From: an uncultured Roseovarius sp.
GTDB taxonomy: Bacteria; Pseudomonadota; Alphaproteobacteria; Rhodobacterales; Rhodobacteraceae
Reading direction: 5' to 3'
DNA length: 64,000 nt
Assembly (NCBI RefSeq): GCF_947489715.1
Contig: NZ_CANLER010000002.1
Coordinates: forward strand, 1-64,000
Shown here: piece after piece, positions 27,169-35,694 of the stretch
Position numbering within the stretch: the first letter of the stretch is position 1
Layout of the letters: each line of letters begins with the position of its first letter
Position numbers and translations under genes: made by a program
The notes under the pieces: model-generated
What the model saw: the letters and a program-made list of their open reading frames with translations, nothing else
What the model was told of the DNA's origin: nothing
Databases searched by the model: none

Positions 27169-28017
27169 ATGGGATCAGTTCTGTATGAAAAAGACGGGCG
27201 GATCGGGCGGATCACGCTCAACCGGCCCGAGGTGATGAACGCGATCAACGATGACCTGCCGCGCGACCTCGCCGCTGCGGTGGCAAAGGCCGATGCTGAC
27301 CGCGATGTCCATGTGATGGTCCTGTCCGGCGCGGGCAAGGCGTTCTGTGCCGGCTACGATCTGGCCCATTACGCCGAAGACCCGCACAACAAACTGACCC
27401 AGGACATGCCGTGGGATCCGATGCAGGATTTCCAGTTCATGTGGGCCAACACGCAGGCCTTCATGAGCCTCTTTCAGGCCATGAAACCGGTGATCTGCAA
27501 GGTGCATGGCTTTGCCGTCGCGGGCGGGTCCGACATCGCGCTCTGCGCCGACCTCACGATCATGGGCGACAATGCGAAGATCGGCTATATGCCCAGCCGT
27601 GTCTGGGGCTGCCCGACTACCGCCATGTGGGTGCATCGCCTAGGCCCGGAACAGGCCAAGCGGATGATGTTCACCGGCGACAAAGTGTCAGGGATTGAGG
27701 CCGCCAAGATGGGGCTGGTGCTGAAATCCGTGCCCGATGACCAACTCGATGCCGAAGTCGACGCCTTGGCCACCCGCATGGCCACGGTGCCGATCAACCA
27801 GCTTGCCATGCAGAAGATGGTGATCAATGCCGCCATCGAGGCGCAGATCAACCAGACCCAGAGGCTGGCGACCGTGTTTGACGGCATCACACGGCATTCG
27901 CCCGAAGGCATGAACTTCAAGGCGCGGGTAGAGGATGTTGGCTGGAAACAGGCGGTGCAGGAACGGGACAACGGCACGTTTGACTGGACCAGCAACAAAC
28001 CGATCCCGCCCGAGTGA
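27169..28017 (+). CDS. Crotonase/enoyl-CoA hydratase family protein
   Basis: The 282-residue crotonase has the oxyanion-hole region (AFCAGYDLAHYAEDP) and the GFAVAGGSDIALCADLTIMGDNAKIGYMP-type core, split here into GFAVAGGSDIAL and DNAKIGYMPSRVWG. The second region differs from typical hydratases (Trp and Gly where Glu-rich GTQ motifs stand), so it may be a non-hydratase crotonase. ATG 27169 is preceded by GGGATAGAGC, a weak ribosome site. It stands alone, 142 nt after the DUF5666 gene and 135 nt before a kinase-like gene. Confidence 0.9.
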   Translation: MGSVLYEKDGRIGRITLNRPEVMNAINDDLPRDLAAAVAKADADRDVHVMVLSGAGKAFCAGYDLAHYAEDPHNKLTQDMPWDPMQDFQFMWANTQAFMSLFQAMKPVICKVHGFAVAGGSDIALCADLTIMGDNAKIGYMPSRVWGCPTTAMWVHRLGPEQAKRMMFTGDKVSGIEAAKMGLVLKSVPDDQLDAEVDALATRMATVPINQLAMQKMVINAAIEAQINQTQRLATVFDGITRHSPEGMNFKARVEDVGWKQAVQERDNGTFDWTSNKPIPPE

Positions 28018-28152
28018 AAGCACCACCTGCACAACCGGTGCATCAGATAGGCGCGCGACCGCCTCACCAATAAATCCCAAAGCTCAGGGGCGGTCCCGGC
28101 ACCTCATCGTGACCCCTAGTGCCCCCCCGCGAAACCCTCTAAGACACCCTTC

Positions 28153-29199
28153 ATGAAAACCGATGCAGATATCGCCAACGCTCGCTTCGTGCCCGGCACG
28201 GTGCACAAGCGCGATATCTTTTCCGAAACCATTTCCGGAACGCTAGATGGCATTCCCGACTTCCCCGTAGTCCTGCGCAAGCTGGACGGGGTGCCGTTCT
28301 ATGCCCGTCCGATTGCATGGTATCTCGCCCGCAAAGAGATCAAGGGCCTGCGCGCCGTGCAGGGGATCGAAGGCACCCCGCTGCTGGTGCGCGTCAACAA
28401 GACCGGCCTGCTGCGCAGTTGGACGCAAGGCACGCCGCTGCAACTGGCCAAACCCACCGATCCCGGCTGGTATCGCGACGCCAAACGCCTGCTGCGGCAG
28501 ATGCGCCGCGCGGGCGTCACCCATAACGACATCGCCAAACCACAGAACTGGCTGATGACGCCGGATGGCCGCGCTGCCGTGATCGACTTTCAACTGGCCT
28601 CGGTGCATCGCCGCCGCGGCACGCTCTTTCGCACCATGGCGCGCGAAGATCTGCGCCACCTGCTGAAACAGAAACGCGCCTATGCCCCCGATCTGCTGAC
28701 ACCTTCCGAAATCCGGATGCTTGCGACCAAGGCCCTGCCCGCGCGCATCTGGATGGCGACCGGCAAGCGGCTCTATAATTTCATTACCCGCCGGTTGATG
28801 AACTGGTCCGATGGCGAAGGCACCGAAGATCGCATTTCCCGCGATGGCCCGGCGCTGATCGCGGCGCTGACCGCCCATGACCGGGTCAGCGACGTGGCAC
28901 TTCACACCTACGCGCTGCCCGCCAAGGGCGTGGGCCTCTATGCCTTCGTGGAAACCGATCTGAGCAGCCGCGATCTCACCGCGCTCGCGCCCGAGCCCAA
29001 GCCCGAGCTGATCCAGCCCGTCACCGCCCTGCCCCGGACCGAAGACGGCCATTTGCGGGACGATGCGCTCAACCTGATCGCAACCAACCGCCTGGACGAG
29101 CTGGAATTACTGCAATCCGATGATCCGGCCCTCGCCGCCCAACTGGCGCCAATCATCGCCGGGCGGCTCAACCTGACCGACCGGGTGCTGCGTGCCTGA
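28153..29199 (+). CDS. Kinase-like protein with C-terminal acyl-CoA-synthetase-like lid domain
   Basis: Residues about 15-170 look like an atypical serine/threonine (RIO-like) kinase: VVLRKLDG with a Lys, a catalytic loop THNDIAKPQNW (Asp126, Asn131) and a metal-binding VIDFQLA in place of DFG (Asp145). A helical linker follows. Residues about 235-335 resemble the C-terminal lid of acetyl-CoA-synthetase-like AMP ligases: a start like DRVSDVALHTYALPAKG, then GLYAFVE, LIQPVTALPRTEDGHLRDDAL and LIATNRLDELELLQSDDP. The usual GK Lys position reads GHLRDD, so catalysis by the lid alone is not expected. Total 348 residues. Its target is unknown. Confidence 0.7.
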   Translation: MKTDADIANARFVPGTVHKRDIFSETISGTLDGIPDFPVVLRKLDGVPFYARPIAWYLARKEIKGLRAVQGIEGTPLLVRVNKTGLLRSWTQGTPLQLAKPTDPGWYRDAKRLLRQMRRAGVTHNDIAKPQNWLMTPDGRAAVIDFQLASVHRRRGTLFRTMAREDLRHLLKQKRAYAPDLLTPSEIRMLATKALPARIWMATGKRLYNFITRRLMNWSDGEGTEDRISRDGPALIAALTAHDRVSDVALHTYALPAKGVGLYAFVETDLSSRDLTALAPEPKPELIQPVTALPRTEDGHLRDDALNLIATNRLDELELLQSDDPALAAQLAPIIAGRLNLTDRVLRA

Positions 29200-29208
29200 C
29201 CGCGCGGC

Positions 29209-29326
29209 CTGTTAATCCCGCATCTGCCGGCAAAAATACCTACGTAATACCGACAAAATACCGACGTGATACCGACAGGGGTTTTGCCTTGTTAACCAAT
29301 GGATTAGCAGTGATTCGCCGCTAAAA
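29209..29326. repeat. Dispersed intergenic repeat, copy 1
   Basis: This stretch between the kinase-like gene and rluA-type gene resembles 63363-63477. Shared blocks in order are CTGTTAA-CCCGCA, four 11-bp units (29238-29281) beginning ACCTAC or ACCGAC, then GTTTT, a TTAACC/ATTA block and GATTCG-CGC-AAA. The 11-bp period equals about one helical turn, suggesting stacked protein sites on one DNA face. The right end overlaps the stop of the pseudouridine synthase gene. Confidence 0.75.
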
Positions 29327-29965
29327 CGGTACCGGTGCCTTGAAGGACATGCCGCGCCCGCTTTCCGGATGCGAGATTCGAAGCTCCTTAGAATGCAGCA
29401 TCAGGCGCGGATGGTCCGCCGCCACACCGGTCGCATATAGTGGATCGCCCAGAATGACATGGCCCAGGGCCAGCATATGCACCCGCAACTGATGGCTCCG
29501 CCCGGTCTTGGGGGTCAGCTTCACCCGGGTCTCGTCATCGCCATAGCGCATCACCCGCCAATCGGTCTCGGCGGGTTTGCCGGTCTCATGGCATACCTTC
29601 TGCAACGGCCGGTTCGGCCAGTCCACGATCAGGGGCAGATCGACAGTGCCGGTCTTTGGCTCAAGATGCCCTGAAACCCTTGCAATATAAGTCTTTTTCG
29701 TGGCGCGCTTTTCAAACTGCATGCTCAGGTTTCGCTGCGCATGGGGCGTCAGGCCAAACACCATCACGCCGGATGTGTCCCGGTCCAGCCGATGCACCAG
29801 CAACGCCGTCGGGAACGCCTCCTGCACCCGCGACAGCAGGCAATCCGCCAGACGCGCCCCCTTGCCCGGCACCGACAATAGCCCCGCAGGCTTGTCCACC
29901 ACGACGATCTCGTGATCTTCGTGCAAAACGTCAAGCGGCGTATCGGGCGGGCAGTAATCAGACAT
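29321..29965 (-). CDS. RluA-family pseudouridine synthase
   Basis: The 214-residue enzyme has the RluA signature HRLDRDTSG (58-66) with catalytic Asp61, and the GRSHQLRVHM motif near 160. It isomerises uridine to pseudouridine in rRNA or tRNA. No S4 domain is present, which fits RluA-type rather than RluC/D-type enzymes. ATG 29965 is the first Met before the conserved start (PLDVLHEDHEIVVVDKPAG). It stands between the DMGDH-like gene on the same strand and the repeat region. Confidence 0.93.
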   Translation of the reverse strand: MSDYCPPDTPLDVLHEDHEIVVVDKPAGLLSVPGKGARLADCLLSRVQEAFPTALLVHRLDRDTSGVMVFGLTPHAQRNLSMQFEKRATKKTYIARVSGHLEPKTGTVDLPLIVDWPNRPLQKVCHETGKPAETDWRVMRYGDDETRVKLTPKTGRSHQLRVHMLALGHVILGDPLYATGVAADHPRLMLHSKELRISHPESGRGMSFKAPVPF

Positions 29966-30077
29966 GCCCGCCGCATACACCAACATCACGGCTGCCACCA
30001 GTCCCGAGGACGACGCCGGAGGCGGAAGACGAGAGATCAAGCGCGGGCCGCTGGCCCGCACAATTTAATAACGTTTT

Positions 30078-32525
30078 CTAGGCCTTAGCGCGTTCACCCT
30101 TGGGGTCATACATCGGCTTCAGCGACGCCTCCGCCTTGACTCGCGTCCCCGCCACGTCGATCTCATAGCTCGATGCCAGCACCTGCTCGGCGCTCTCTCC
30201 CTTGCACGGCACATATCCCATTCCCATCGCCGCCCCCAGGTGGTGACCATAGTTGCCCGATGACAGATATCCCACAATCTCACCGTCCCGCAAAAGCGGT
30301 TCATTGTGATACAATAGTGGTTCAGGATCAGTCAGTTTGAACTGTACCATCCGGGCCGCAAGCCCCTCGTCCTTCTTCCTCAGAACCGCATCACGACCCA
30401 TGAAATCAGGCTTGGCGGTCTTCACGGCAAAGCCCAGGCCGGCCTCCAGCACATGATCCTCGCAGGTGATGTCATGGCCGAAATGACGGAACCCCTTTTC
30501 GATCCGGCAACTGTCCATCATGTGCATCCCGCATAGCTTCATGCCATGCGCCTGCCCGGCCTCATGCAGTACCTCGAACGCATGGCCTGCCATGTCGGAG
30601 CTCACATAGATTTCCCAGCCCAGCTCACCCACATAAGTCACCCGGTGCACACGGGCGCCGCCAAAGCCCAGCTCGATCTCCTGCGCGGTGCCGAAGGGAT
30701 TGACATCGTTGGAGAAATCATTGGGTGACACCGCCTGCAAGACCTCACGCGCCTTCGGCCCCATGACAGCCAGAACACCCTCACCGGCGGTCACATCGGT
30801 GATCGCCACGTTGAAATCACCCTTGTGCCGCATCATCCAGGTCTGGTCGGCCAGTCGTGTCGCGGCGGGTGTCACCACCAGATAAACGGTCTCAGACAGG
30901 CGCGTCACGGTCACATCCGCTTCAATCCCGCCGCGATTGTTCAGAAACTGGGTATAGACGATCTTGCCCACAGGCACCGAATAGTCACCACCGCCCACAT
31001 GGTTCAGGAAGGCTTCCGCATCCGGACCTTCGACCCTGATCTTACCAAAGGACGACATGTCATACATGCCCACACCGGTACGAACCGCATTATGCTCAGC
31101 AGCGGCATTGTCGAACCAGTTCTGGCGGCCCCAAGTATATTGGTATTCGCGTTCCTGGCCCTCATTGGCGAACCAGTTGGCGCGCTCCCATCCGGCAATC
31201 TCTCCCATCACAGCACCCTGCTCCAACAGGTGATGATGGAACGGTGTGCGGCGCACCCCGCGCGCCGTGCGCTTTTGCAGATAGGGGAAGTGATCAGCGT
31301 AGAGCAGACCAAGCGTTTCTTTCGACCTTTCAAAGAGATAGTGCTTGTTGCCCTGGAACGGCTGCATCCGCGAAATATCGACATCACCCAGATCAAACGG
31401 CTTTTCACCGCTATCCATCCACTGGCTCAGCGCATGGCCCGCACCGCCGGCCGACTGGATCCCGATCGAGTTGAAACCAGCCGCCACCCAAACATTATCC
31501 ATCTCGGGCGCAAGCCCCAGGTGATAGGCGTCATCGGGGGTAAAGCTCTCGGGTCCGTTGAAGAAGGTGTGAATCCCCGCTTCGGCCAGCAGTGGCATGC
31601 GGTTGCAGGCCGCTTCGAGAATGGGTTCGAAATGGTCGAAATCCTCGGGCAACTGGTCAAACTCAAAACTCTCGGGAATGCCATTCATACCCCAGGGTTT
31701 CGAATTGGGTTCAAACGCGCCCAGCAGGATTTTCCCTGCATCTTCTTTGTAATAGGCGCATTCGTCGGGCACGCGCAGAACCGGCAATTGCCCCAATCCG
31801 CTGATGCCTTCCGTGACGATATAAAAATGCTCACAGGCATGCAGCGGTACGTTCACGCCTGCCATGCGGCCAACCTCGTGGCCCCACATGCCCGCGCAAT
31901 TGACGATCATGTCACAGGCAATATGGCCCTGCTCCTGCCCGTCATCACTGGCCCAGTCCACACCGGTGACACGGCGGCCATCGCGGGCGATCCCGGAGAC
32001 CTTGACGCGTTCCTTGACCAGCGCCCCGTTCTGCCGTGCGCCCTTGGCCAGCGCCAATGCGATATTCGCGGGATCGGCCTGCCCGTCGGTGGGCAGCCAG
32101 ACACCGCCGGTCACGTCCTCAAGATTGATATGCTCGTAGCGTTCCTTGACCTCTTTCGGCGACAGCTCCTCTACCGGAACGCCAAAGGCTCGGGCCATGG
32201 CCGCCTGCCGGAACAGCTCTTCCCGACGCTCGCCCGTCAGCGCAACCGAGACGGAACCGCCTTGCCGCAACCCGGTGGCAACCCCGGTTTCCTCTTCAAG
32301 CCCCTTGTAAAGCTCAGCTGAATAGCGCGCCAGTTTGGTCATGTTCGACGATGCCCGAAGCTGCCCGATCAGACCTGCCGCGTGCCAGGTGGTACCGCTG
32401 GTCAATTGCTTGCGCTCCAAGAGCACGACATCCTTCCAGCCCATCTTGGCCAGGTGGTACGCCACCGAGCAGCCTACGACTCCGCCGCCTATGATGACCA
32501 CGCGCGCCTGTGAGGGAAGTTCCAT
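30078..32525 (-). CDS. FAD-dependent oxidoreductase/GcvT protein, dimethylglycine/sarcosine dehydrogenase-like
   Basis: The 815-residue protein combines an N-terminal DAO-type FAD domain (VVIIGGGVVGCSVAYHL) with a C-terminal GcvT/aminomethyltransferase domain (GWERANWFA, then DSCRIEKGFRHFG). The SGTTWHAAG motif near residue 45 holds the His used for covalent FAD in DMGDH/SarDH. Such enzymes oxidatively demethylate N-methylated glycines and hand the carbon to tetrahydrofolate. A second, divergent copy lies at 35691-38135, so the two may take different substrates (dimethylglycine and sarcosine). The gene follows the GlxA-type regulator by 135 nt. Confidence 0.9.
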   Translation of the reverse strand: MELPSQARVVIIGGGVVGCSVAYHLAKMGWKDVVLLERKQLTSGTTWHAAGLIGQLRASSNMTKLARYSAELYKGLEEETGVATGLRQGGSVSVALTGERREELFRQAAMARAFGVPVEELSPKEVKERYEHINLEDVTGGVWLPTDGQADPANIALALAKGARQNGALVKERVKVSGIARDGRRVTGVDWASDDGQEQGHIACDMIVNCAGMWGHEVGRMAGVNVPLHACEHFYIVTEGISGLGQLPVLRVPDECAYYKEDAGKILLGAFEPNSKPWGMNGIPESFEFDQLPEDFDHFEPILEAACNRMPLLAEAGIHTFFNGPESFTPDDAYHLGLAPEMDNVWVAAGFNSIGIQSAGGAGHALSQWMDSGEKPFDLGDVDISRMQPFQGNKHYLFERSKETLGLLYADHFPYLQKRTARGVRRTPFHHHLLEQGAVMGEIAGWERANWFANEGQEREYQYTWGRQNWFDNAAAEHNAVRTGVGMYDMSSFGKIRVEGPDAEAFLNHVGGGDYSVPVGKIVYTQFLNNRGGIEADVTVTRLSETVYLVVTPAATRLADQTWMMRHKGDFNVAITDVTAGEGVLAVMGPKAREVLQAVSPNDFSNDVNPFGTAQEIELGFGGARVHRVTYVGELGWEIYVSSDMAGHAFEVLHEAGQAHGMKLCGMHMMDSCRIEKGFRHFGHDITCEDHVLEAGLGFAVKTAKPDFMGRDAVLRKKDEGLAARMVQFKLTDPEPLLYHNEPLLRDGEIVGYLSSGNYGHHLGAAMGMGYVPCKGESAEQVLASSYEIDVAGTRVKAEASLKPMYDPKGERAKA

Positions 32526-32660
32526 GTCTTAGTCTCCTGTCAAACTTGGCAAAAATCGCGCAATGCGACAGCCGATATTCTGGATGATAGAGGCCAATTT
32601 AGCGAAACGCGGGCTGGCTACCCGGCGCGATCCGTCAGACAATCTGTGATTTTCAACATC

Positions 32661-33626
32661 TCAACCGGAATCCGGCGTGCCCATCCGCTGTTGTTTTCGC
32701 GCGGCCTGCGGTGTCAAACCAAACTGCGCCCGGTAATGCGGGGTAAAACCGCTGGGAAAACCGCAAGCCAAGGCGATCTCGTTAATCGGCATCGAAGTGT
32801 TCAGAAGCAGGTTATTCGCCTTGTTGAGCCTGAGGGCCCGGTAATATTCAGCCGGACGGCTGGCCAACTTGTCGCGAAAACGCCGTTCCAGTGAACGCGA
32901 GGAAACCCCGACCAGACGCACAAGCTCTGCGATCGGCAGCGGCTCTTCGATATTGGCCTGCATCAGCGCGATACATTCATCAAGTTCCTTGTCACCGGTC
33001 AGCGCCACGCTGCTGCCCCCAAAGGGTTGCAGCGTGCCCAGGTCGCGAATGCGGTCATGCAACAAAACATCCGCAACCGCCGTAACCGTGGTGGATGGGA
33101 TATGCCGCGCCATGATGGTCAGCACCATATCCACGGTCGATCCCATACCGGCGCTGGTGGTGATCTGACCCTGTTCCGTCGCCAGCACATGAGACGTCTC
33201 TTCAAAGTCTATCTGTTCCTGCAATACCGCGCGATTTTCCCAATGGGTGGTCATACCTGTATCGCCACGCTCGCCAATATAGCGGCTGGCGGCTTCGGCC
33301 AGCAAAATGACCTTGGTACCGCGGCTGACATAGGTGTCGATGACCCGCCCCATCGACAGCGCCGGATGCGCCGGATCAGAATTTCCAAGAGCAAAGACAT
33401 AGTCCGCTTCGGGGTACGATTCAAAGGGCACCGTTTCCACAACCGCGTCTGACGGGCAGGCCACGGGGCCGCCCTCGGCCGAAAGGCTGCGCCAGGTAAA
33501 TACCTGTTTCAGCATGATCCGGTTTGCCAGTCGTAACTGGTCGACGACGCCCGCATATTCGGTCAGCACAAAACCCTCTGTTAACAACAGATCGACATGG
33601 ACTGGTCTGACTTCGGGTTTCGTCAT
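32661..33626 (-). CDS. GlxA/AraC-family transcriptional regulator (GATase1-like + HTH)
   Basis: This 321-residue regulator has an N-terminal DJ-1/PfpI-like domain (about 8-195, DLLLTEGFVLTEYAGVVDQL) and a C-terminal AraC HTH (about 215-315, SSRSLERRFRDKL and GFPSGFTPHYRAQFG). This architecture is shared with GbdR and CdhR, which control glycine-betaine and carnitine catabolism. Given the neighbouring DMGDH and homocysteine methyltransferase genes, it probably senses a methylated amine. It ends 135 nt before one DMGDH gene and follows the methyltransferase by 9 nt. Confidence 0.9.
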   Translation of the reverse strand: MTKPEVRPVHVDLLLTEGFVLTEYAGVVDQLRLANRIMLKQVFTWRSLSAEGGPVACPSDAVVETVPFESYPEADYVFALGNSDPAHPALSMGRVIDTYVSRGTKVILLAEAASRYIGERGDTGMTTHWENRAVLQEQIDFEETSHVLATEQGQITTSAGMGSTVDMVLTIMARHIPSTTVTAVADVLLHDRIRDLGTLQPFGGSSVALTGDKELDECIALMQANIEEPLPIAELVRLVGVSSRSLERRFRDKLASRPAEYYRALRLNKANNLLLNTSMPINEIALACGFPSGFTPHYRAQFGLTPQAARKQQRMGTPDSG

Positions 33627-33635
33627 CTCATAACC

Positions 33636-34538
33636 TTAAACGATCTGATGCCCGTTTGCTTTCAGCTGTCGCGAAAGCTCGGCAATGTGATCCGGCCCCA
33701 CCTCACAGCACCCACCCACGATTGTGGCACCCTGCCCGATCCAGCCCTGGACAAATTCTGCATAGGCAAGCGGTGTCAGATCGATGCGCGCCTCAAGTGC
33801 ATCGACGGTTGGTTTATCTTCCAGAAAACCATCGCTGATATGGGTAAAGCCATTGGCATAGGCACCAAAAGGCTTGTCAAATCCCCTGATGATATCCAGT
33901 GCCGCCGTCACCGCTTCGGGGCGCGAACAGTTGACCAGCACCGCATCGGGCTGATGCACCTGAACCAAGGGCAACAATCCTTGCAGGTCTTCGCCCGAAC
34001 GCAGTTTGGTGCCGTCCTCATCGTCTACGGTCACCGCCAACCAGACAGGCTTGCCCGCCTGGGCAACGCCACGCAAAACGCCTTCGGCATGTTCCAGCGA
34101 CGACACGGTCTCTATCAAAAAGAAATCCACCCTGTCTTTCATAAGCTCCACAAGCTCTGCAAAGGCCGGCGCTGCCGTCTCGGGTGGCAGGCAGATATCA
34201 GGCCTGTAGGACGCCTCCAACGGGCCAAGTGCCCCCGCGATCCGACCTGCACCACCATTCCCAGCGCATGCGGATTCGGCCTCGTGCAGGGCATTTTCCA
34301 CCAAATCCGGCATCAGTTCAGGGTCAAGATCAACCTTCCGCAACCGATCGCGATGCACGCAATAGGTGTTAGTTGTCGCAATCGTGGCACCGGCACGGAA
34401 ATATTCCTCATGCACCTCCTGCACCATACCGGGATGATCCATCATTACCTGGATCGACCAAATCGTTGTGGGCTTATCGCCGGAACGTTTCATCAACTCC
34501 TGTCCGATTGAACCGTCCAGCAATGTGATCTGCGTCAT
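33636..34538 (-). CDS. Homocysteine S-methyltransferase family protein (possible BHMT)
   Basis: The 300-residue zinc methyltransferase has the barrel start LLDGSIGQEL and the zinc ligands in VNCSRPEA and IVGGCCEVGPDHI. The family transfers a methyl group to homocysteine to make methionine. With two dimethylglycine-dehydrogenase-like genes beside it, the likely donor is glycine betaine, giving dimethylglycine (BHMT activity), though S-methylmethionine or DMSP are possible. GGAG precedes ATG 34538 at 7 nt. The stop is 9 nt from the GlxA-type regulator gene. Confidence 0.88.
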   Translation of the reverse strand: MTQITLLDGSIGQELMKRSGDKPTTIWSIQVMMDHPGMVQEVHEEYFRAGATIATTNTYCVHRDRLRKVDLDPELMPDLVENALHEAESACAGNGGAGRIAGALGPLEASYRPDICLPPETAAPAFAELVELMKDRVDFFLIETVSSLEHAEGVLRGVAQAGKPVWLAVTVDDEDGTKLRSGEDLQGLLPLVQVHQPDAVLVNCSRPEAVTAALDIIRGFDKPFGAYANGFTHISDGFLEDKPTVDALEARIDLTPLAYAEFVQGWIGQGATIVGGCCEVGPDHIAELSRQLKANGHQIV

Positions 34539-34632
34539 GGGTATTTCTCCGCGAATGTCGTCTGTTGTGGACGTTTGTGCCCTTGGCAAAAGCATCAACC
34601 AAATTTGTGCAACATTAGATTATGGCAGCGCA

Positions 34633-35694
34633 TCAGGGCAAAAGAACCAGTTTCCCGGGATAGACCTTTGCCGCGAAATCTGCCTGAGCGTCGCCAATCT
34701 GCCTCAAAGGATATGTCTTGGATACAAGCGGGCGGATTTGTCCGGTATTGATCAGATCGACCAGCGCGGTAAAACTTTCGGCGGGCTGATAGGTCACCCC
34801 GAAAATCGTCAGGTCATTGAGGTAGATCGTCCGTAGATCAGCCTCTACCATCGGTCCGGCAATCGCACCTGCGGTGGCGTATCGCCCTCCGGGTTTCAAC
34901 GCATCGATCAACTTGCCCCAATCGGGGCCGCCGACCAGATCAATTGCAACATTGATTGTATGCGGACCCGGCGTTTCACCGCGACCCAGCACTTCGCTGG
35001 CCCCGGCAAGACGCACGGCATCGGCCTTTTCACCGCTCGCCTGCGCGATCACCTTGGCACCACGCAATGCCGCAAGTTGCACCGCTGCCAGTCCGACACC
35101 GCCAGAGGCGCCCGTAATCAGCACCGTTTCGCCGTCAGCCACCGATGCGCGGTCGATCAACGCCATCGCTGTGCCAAAGGCACAAGGCATCGCACCAATC
35201 TCGACATCAGTCAGCAGTGAGGCACTTACATCATGAAGCCGATCCGCGGGAACCTTGCAATATTGCGCAAACGCCCCGTCATATTCCGATCCAATGACAT
35301 CTATTGCCACCGGATTTTCAGAGGTTGGTACCGGTTGATTGGTACCACATGTCACCCGCATACCCGGCGAGAATGCCGTGACATCCGCGCCGGTCGAAAC
35401 GACTTCACCGCAAAGGTCCGCCCCCTGAATACGCGGAAACTTCAGCGCACCCGACCAGCCGCCGCTATCGATATCATCAACGGCACCGCCGGTATCCGTC
35501 GCCCCGGTCACAGACTTCGAATACCAGCCGGTGCGGGTGTTGATATCGGTGTTGTTCACACCGGCGGCCAATACCTTTACCAGCACGTCCCCGGCACCGG
35601 GTACCGGCACCGGGATGTCCTCACGCCATTCCAGTGCCTCTGGCCCGCCGTGACGTGTCAGATAAACACCGGACATGGTGGCGGGTATGGTCAC
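34633..35694 (-). CDS. MDR-family zinc-type alcohol dehydrogenase/quinone oxidoreductase
   Basis: The 353-residue medium-chain dehydrogenase/reductase has the GADLCGEV catalytic-domain element and the NAD(P) Rossmann loop TGASGGVGLAAVQLAAL (about 178-194). Zn-ligand Cys/His of classical alcohol dehydrogenases are not obvious, so a quinone-reductase-like activity is likelier. GTG 35694 overlaps the stop of the upstream DMGDH gene (GTGA) behind AGGATCAGGG; ATG 35676 is an alternative. The coupling suggests a role in the same methylated-amine pathway; the substrate is unknown. Confidence 0.85.
   Translation of the reverse strand: MTIPATMSGVYLTRHGGPEALEWREDIPVPVPGAGDVLVKVLAAGVNNTDINTRTGWYSKSVTGATDTGGAVDDIDSGGWSGALKFPRIQGADLCGEVVSTGADVTAFSPGMRVTCGTNQPVPTSENPVAIDVIGSEYDGAFAQYCKVPADRLHDVSASLLTDVEIGAMPCAFGTAMALIDRASVADGETVLITGASGGVGLAAVQLAALRGAKVIAQASGEKADAVRLAGASEVLGRGETPGPHTINVAIDLVGGPDWGKLIDALKPGGRYATAGAIAGPMVEADLRTIYLNDLTIFGVTYQPAESFTALVDLINTGQIRPLVSKTYPLRQIGDAQADFAAKVYPGKLVLLP

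Noticed and set aside
30825..32321. Long open frame on the plus strand opposite the DMGDH-like gene
   Set aside because: It mirrors the reverse strand of a well-supported enzyme and shows no domain or ribosome site.
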